DNA of 9,529 bases from positions 1-9,529 of the forward strand of contig JAEUIB010000015.1 of NCBI GenBank assembly GCA_016795255.1, in the 5' to 3' direction. A program made the position numbers and the translations under genes. The notes beneath the pieces are model-generated. The model searched no databases. It was not told the origin of the DNA and worked only from the letters and a program-made list of their open reading frames with translations. Position 1 is the first letter of the stretch. Every line of letters starts with the position of its first letter. The DNA comes from Planctomycetota bacterium. GTDB taxonomy: Bacteria; Planctomycetota; B15-G4; JADJEK01. Positions 6,399 to 9,529 of the stretch are shown here, piece by piece.

Positions 6399-8498
6399 AT
6401 GTGGATTCGTGCATTGGGTTTCCTGTCCGTGGTCACCTCGATCGGCGCCCCGATCGGGCTCGCCTCGATCGGCCCGCAGTCCGCGGCGATCGCCGCCATC
6501 GCACCGGGGGGCTACCTCGGCGTGCGGGCGTCGGCGTCCCAAAACGGCCACGTGGTCGTCGAAGAAGTCGTCGAGGGCTCCCCGGCCCAGAAGTCGGGAC
6601 TGAAGTCCGGCGACATCGTGGTCGCGATCGATGAAACGGCGATCGGGACGGTCGACGGACTGCTGTCGACCCTCGGCGCGAAGAACGCCGGCGATCGCGT
6701 CACCGTGAAACTGAAGCGCGGCCAAGAGACGATCAGCGCGGTCGTCCACCTCGGCCAGCGCCCTGCGGACCTCGAGGCCGGGTTGCCGACGCAGGCTCCG
6801 GCTGCGCCGAGCCCGACTCGCGAGCGCGAGCCCACGCCGCCCACCACGGCGGAGCAGCGCGGCTGGCTCGGCATCTACTACGCCGACGCTCCCAACGGCG
6901 TGAAGGTCGAGAGCGTCGTCGAGGGTGGTCCGGCCGCACAGGCCGGCCTCGCCGCGGGTGACGTGCTGACGGCGGTCGGCAAGTCGCCGGTCGCGAACTC
7001 GTCCGACCTGATCTCCGTGCTCGAGGACTTGCGCGCCGGCGACGTGCTGACGTTCGCGGTCGATCGCGGCGGTCAGCGAGTCGACGTCGCCGTCACGTTG
7101 GGAACTCGCGTCGATTCGCCCATGGCGCCGATGGCACCCATGGCGCCGATGGCACCGATGGCACCGATGGCGCCGATGGCGCCCGCGGCTCCGAGCGTCG
7201 ACGAACCCGCGGCGGCGCCGAACGCGCCGGGCAACCGGATGAATCGCGCCCGCCGTGCCGTGGGCCGCGTCGCGCAAGCCGCGGAGCCGGGACCCGGACT
7301 CGTCCTCGCGCCCGGCGTGGAGGTGACGCTCCGCACGGTCAAGAACGCCGACGGCTCCATGTCGGTCGAGGTCGTGAAGGGCAAGGAGATCCACGCGATC
7401 AAGGTCCCCGAAAAGGGCACGCGCGGGTTCACGGTCGAACGCGACGGCGACAACGCGGTCCTGCGGCTGGCGAACATCCCGTCGGTGCAACCGCTGCGGA
7501 TGCGCTTCGGCGGCCAAGGCGGCGGCGCGAGCGGCGTAATCGCGCCCTCAGCGCCAACTCCGCCCGAGCCTCCGGCGATGGGCGGAGGCGGCATGGCGTT
7601 CGGCGGCTCGGGCATGTCGTTCTCGGCTCCGACGATCGCCGTCGAAGGCCACGATGACGAACCCGCGGGGCCCACCGACGACGAAGACCAAGCCGACGAC
7701 GCCGACGACGCCGACGACGCAGAAGACGCCGAAGAACCGGATGCGGATGGCCTGTTCATCGTGACCACGGATGGCGACGAGACGGCGTGGCTCGATCTGT
7801 CCGACGAGGACGTCGTCGCGTTCCCGACGCCCGGATCCACGACGACGATGGGCAGCGTCGACGACGATGGAATCGTCGAGTGGTACGTCGCACGGAGCGG
7901 CGCCGACGGCAAGCCGAAGGTCCAGAAGGCGAAGATCGCGAAGGAGAAGCAGGCCGGCAAGGCCATGCGCGCGAAGCAGGCCGCGAAGGCACGCAAGGCG
8001 GCAGAATCGATGCCGTCGATGCCGGGGCAGCCGAAGCGTCTCGCGCGGCGGGCCACGCTGTTTCCGGAAGGTTCCGCACCGGACGGTGAATGGCGCGGAC
8101 TGGCGGTTCCCGGCATGCCGGGGATCATGCGCAGCGGCCCCGGCGGCATGAAGTGGCGCGCGCTCGCACTGCCGCGTCATCCGGCGCCCGCGCCCGAGCG
8201 CGCGCACGGCGGCCACGGCGAAGGGGCGCCCGGCGCTCCGCACGGAACGGTGATGCCGGGCCACGGCGGCCCGCATCCGCGCGTCATCATCGACGGCGAT
8301 CGCATCTTGATCTTCGATCGAGGTCACGGACATCCCGGCGGCGCAGCGGCGCCGGCCCACGACATCGTCGTCCAACGAGTCGGTGGCTCAGCCGAGTGCT
8401 GCGCCGACGCATCGTGCTGCGAAGGCGGCGAGTGCTGCGACGACGGCGCGTGCTGCGAGGGTCAGTCGAGCGCGCCGACGAAAGCCGACGTGAAGTAA
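6399..8498 (+). CDS. Exported double-PDZ protein with Met-Ala-Pro repeat, charged blocks, His-rich region and CC-repeat tail
   Basis: This 699-residue protein starts with a likely signal peptide (about 1-31). PDZ domain 1 (about 37-121) has the GYLGV loop, GSPAQKSGLKSGDIVVAID and KLKRGQ; PDZ domain 2 (about 155-236) has GWLGIYY, GGPAAQAGLAAGDVLTAVG and a closing VTLG strand. Both resemble HtrA-type PDZ domains, but there is no protease domain, so a peptide-binding or scaffolding role outside the cytoplasmic membrane is likely. Then come seven Met-Ala-Pro units (242-262), a possible beta region (about 300-370), a Gly/Met-rich linker, an acidic block (418-449), a Lys/Ala-rich block (505-537), a His/Gly/Pro-rich region with nine His (594-654) and a tail with four Cys-Cys pairs at 667, 673, 679 and 685. 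All eight Cys lie in this tail. Metal binding by the Met, His and Cys segments is a hypothesis. A strong hairpin follows the stop. Confidence 0.88.
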   Translation: MWIRALGFLSVVTSIGAPIGLASIGPQSAAIAAIAPGGYLGVRASASQNGHVVVEEVVEGSPAQKSGLKSGDIVVAIDETAIGTVDGLLSTLGAKNAGDRVTVKLKRGQETISAVVHLGQRPADLEAGLPTQAPAAPSPTREREPTPPTTAEQRGWLGIYYADAPNGVKVESVVEGGPAAQAGLAAGDVLTAVGKSPVANSSDLISVLEDLRAGDVLTFAVDRGGQRVDVAVTLGTRVDSPMAPMAPMAPMAPMAPMAPMAPAAPSVDEPAAAPNAPGNRMNRARRAVGRVAQAAEPGPGLVLAPGVEVTLRTVKNADGSMSVEVVKGKEIHAIKVPEKGTRGFTVERDGDNAVLRLANIPSVQPLRMRFGGQGGGASGVIAPSAPTPPEPPAMGGGGMAFGGSGMSFSAPTIAVEGHDDEPAGPTDDEDQADDADDADDAEDAEEPDADGLFIVTTDGDETAWLDLSDEDVVAFPTPGSTTTMGSVDDDGIVEWYVARSGADGKPKVQKAKIAKEKQAGKAMRAKQAAKARKAAESMPSMPGQPKRLARRATLFPEGSAPDGEWRGLAVPGMPGIMRSGPGGMKWRALALPRHPAPAPERAHGGHGEGAPGAPHGTVMPGHGGPHPRVIIDGDRILIFDRGHGHPGGAAAPAHDIVVQRVGGSAECCADASCCEGGECCDDGACCEGQSSAPTKADVK
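7122..7184 (+). repeat. Seven tandem 9-bp repeats encoding Met-Ala-Pro
   Basis: Seven units of ATGGCNCCN follow without interruption, differing only at third codon positions (GCG or GCA, CCG or CCC). They encode (Met-Ala-Pro)x7 just after PDZ domain 2. Near-identity at DNA level suggests recent expansion by slippage, so the copy number may differ between strains. Confidence 0.95.
7692..7736 (+). repeat. 9-bp repeats encoding an acidic Ala-Asp-Asp run
   Basis: Three identical GCCGACGAC units (7692-7718) are followed by two diverged ones, GCAGAAGAC and GCCGAAGAA. They encode Ala-Asp-Asp x3, then Ala-Glu-Asp and Ala-Glu-Glu in the acidic block of the PDZ protein. Slippage is the likely origin. 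Confidence 0.85.
8394..8462 (+). repeat. 18-bp period repeat encoding four Cys-Cys pairs
   Basis: TGCTGC occurs at 8397, 8415, 8433 and 8451, exactly 18 bases apart, with mostly acidic or small residues between. The encoded pattern is CCx4CCx4CCx4CC near the C-terminus of the PDZ protein. Confidence 0.9.
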
Positions 8499-8516
8499 CC
8501 CACATCCCGGAACACC

Positions 8517-8552
8517 GAGGGGCCGGCGCTCGCGCGAGCGAGTGTCGGCCTC
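8517..8552. terminator. Strong hairpin between convergent genes, likely bidirectional terminator
   Basis: An 11-bp stem (8523-8533 with 8538-8548, two G-U pairs in plus-strand RNA) closes a GCGA tetraloop. It extends by four pairs (8517-8520 with 8549-8552) across a 2-base GG bulge. It begins 18 bases after the PDZ stop and lies just past the end of purB, where termination of both transcripts is expected. There is no strong T run, so the termination mechanism is uncertain. Confidence 0.6.
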
Positions 8553-8571
8553 ACGTGTTGCAGGGTCGCAG

Positions 8572-8590
8572 GTCCGCGTCAGACGCGGAC
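8572..8590. repeat. Perfect 9-bp inverted repeat over the purB stop codon
   Basis: GTCCGCGTC (8572-8580) and GACGCGGAC (8582-8590) are exact reverse complements around one central base. The TGA stop of purB (8581-8579) lies at the centre. In RNA it would give an 8-bp stem with a 3-base loop. It could stabilise the transcript end, assist termination, or simply be constrained by coding sequence on one side. Confidence 0.7.
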
Positions 8591-9529
8591 TTCACCGGTC
8601 ATCCCGATGACGCCGCGGTACCCGCGGATCGCGGGCTCGACGCAGGACTCGAGGAACTCGACGACCTGCTCCGGCGAGCGCCCGATGAAGCGCTCGGGAC
8701 GCGTCAGGTCCTTCAAGTGCCCGTGGACGACGGAGAACGAGGCGTCGCCGGCGATGCGATCGAACAGGTCGTTGCGGCCGCCGGCCTTCACTTGGTCGAT
8801 CGCCGCGATCGAGTGTTGCCGGATGCGCTCGTGCAGATGCTGGCGATCGCCGCCGGCCTTCGTCGCGGCCATCAGGATCTCTTCGGTCGCCATGAATGGC
8901 AGCTCGCGCTGGACGTGCGCGGCGATGACGGCTTCGTGGACGACCAGGCCCGACGTGACGTTCAGCACCGTCGCGAGCATGCCGTCCGTCGCGAGGAACG
9001 ACTCGGGCAGGATCAGTCGGCGGTTCGCGGAGTCGTCGAGCGTGCGCTCGAGCCACTGGTTCATCGCGGTCTGCGCGGCCGAATCCACCAGCGACGTGAC
9101 GAACCGCGCGATCGAGCAGATGCGCTCCGAACGCATCGGGTTGCGCTTGTAGGCCATCGCCGACGACCCGATCTGGTGCTTCTCGAACGGTTCCTCGACC
9201 TCGCGCTCGTGCGCCAGCAGGCGCAGGTCGGTCGCGAACTTGGCGGCGCTGATCGCGAGCCCGCCGAGCGCCGACAGCACGTCGTAATCGAGCTTGCGCG
9301 GATAGGTCTGACCGGTGACGCCATAGCTGCGCTCGAACCCCATCGAGCGCGTGACGCGCCGATCGAGCTCCTTGACCTTCTCGTGATCGCCGTCGAACAG
9401 CGCGAGGAACGACGCCTGCGTGCCGGTCGTGCCCTTGACGCCGCGGAAGCGCAGCGCGTCGCGAACTTCGCGCAACCGCGCCAAGTCGTCGACGAAGTCC
9501 TGGATCCACAGGCACGCGCGCTTGCCGAC
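8579..9529 (-). CDS. purB: Adenylosuccinate lyase, C-terminal part, animal-like type
   Basis: The frame gives 316 residues and is open at the right edge, so the N-terminal third or so is missing. Adenylosuccinate lyase cleaves SAICAR and adenylosuccinate, releasing fumarate, in cytoplasmic purine synthesis. The fumarate-lyase signature is GSSAMAYKRNPMRSER (121-136 of the visible part), the mobile loop holding the catalytic serine. Other family blocks are RFRGVKGTTGTQASF (27-41), TGQTYPRK (72-79), WLERTLDDSANRR (159-171) and ELPFMATE (209-216). The wording of these blocks, and VGKRACLWIQD at the edge, match my recollection of the animal enzyme better than the short Bacillus or Escherichia coli types. 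Visible length and ligands appear intact. It is convergent with the PDZ gene and probably unrelated to it in function. Confidence 0.95.
   Translation of the reverse strand, partial: VGKRACLWIQDFVDDLARLREVRDALRFRGVKGTTGTQASFLALFDGDHEKVKELDRRVTRSMGFERSYGVTGQTYPRKLDYDVLSALGGLAISAAKFATDLRLLAHEREVEEPFEKHQIGSSAMAYKRNPMRSERICSIARFVTSLVDSAAQTAMNQWLERTLDDSANRRLILPESFLATDGMLATVLNVTSGLVVHEAVIAAHVQRELPFMATEEILMAATKAGGDRQHLHERIRQHSIAAIDQVKAGGRNDLFDRIAGDASFSVVHGHLKDLTRPERFIGRSPEQVVEFLESCVEPAIRGYRGVIGMTGEVRV

Noticed and set aside
7122..7184. Short regular repeats as a possible CRISPR or iteron array
   Set aside because: The units are contiguous 9-mers in a coding frame with only silent differences and no spacers.

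Overview
The window is GC-rich bacterial DNA with nine protein genes. Eight run on the minus strand and one long gene runs on the plus strand. Several traits would fit a Planctomycetota-like or related Gram-negative bacterium: small sugar-isomerase TIM barrels, an enolase-superfamily gene, exported PDZ and Cys-rich proteins, and an animal-like adenylosuccinate lyase. This placement is an inference; no marker gene such as rRNA is present.

Positions 1-2445 (minus strand) look like a small catabolic cluster, transcribed from right to left. It holds a sugar-phosphate isomerase/epimerase-type TIM barrel (1558-2445, GTG start), a mandelate racemase/muconate lactonizing enzyme family protein (317-1486), and a VOC/glyoxalase-fold protein cut by the window edge (1-317). 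The last two overlap as TGATG, so they are probably translationally coupled. Three 17-bp tandem repeats lie between the first two genes. The acidity of the likely substrates suggests sugar-acid metabolism, but the exact substrate cannot be read from sequence.

Positions 2579-5120 (minus strand) form a run of three genes for exported or membrane-anchored proteins that I do not recognise. The first in transcription order (5120-4704) is a Cys-rich secreted protein interrupted by a single in-frame TAG. The second (4610-3966) is a membrane-anchored protein. The third (3889-2579) is a secreted protein made of two diverged copies of a domain of about 130 residues. This stretch appears less GC-rich, with weaker codon bias, than its flanks.

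Positions 5228-6133 (minus strand) carry a second sugar isomerase/epimerase-like TIM barrel whose expected metal ligands are largely replaced. A divergent intergenic region (6134-6398) separates it from the one plus-strand gene, 6399-8498. That gene encodes an exported protein of 699 residues with two HtrA-like PDZ domains but no protease domain. It also has a (Met-Ala-Pro)x7 linker, an acidic block, a Lys/Ala-rich block, a His/Gly-rich region and a C-terminal tail with four Cys-Cys pairs spaced exactly six residues apart. It is the most unusual gene here.

Positions 8579-9529 (minus strand) contain the C-terminal part of adenylosuccinate lyase (purB), whose sequence resembles the animal-type enzyme. 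A strong hairpin lies between the two convergent genes, and a perfect 9-bp inverted repeat is centred on the purB stop codon. I saw no RNA genes, CRISPR array, insertion sequence or attachment site, and no gene-free stretch longer than 300 bases.
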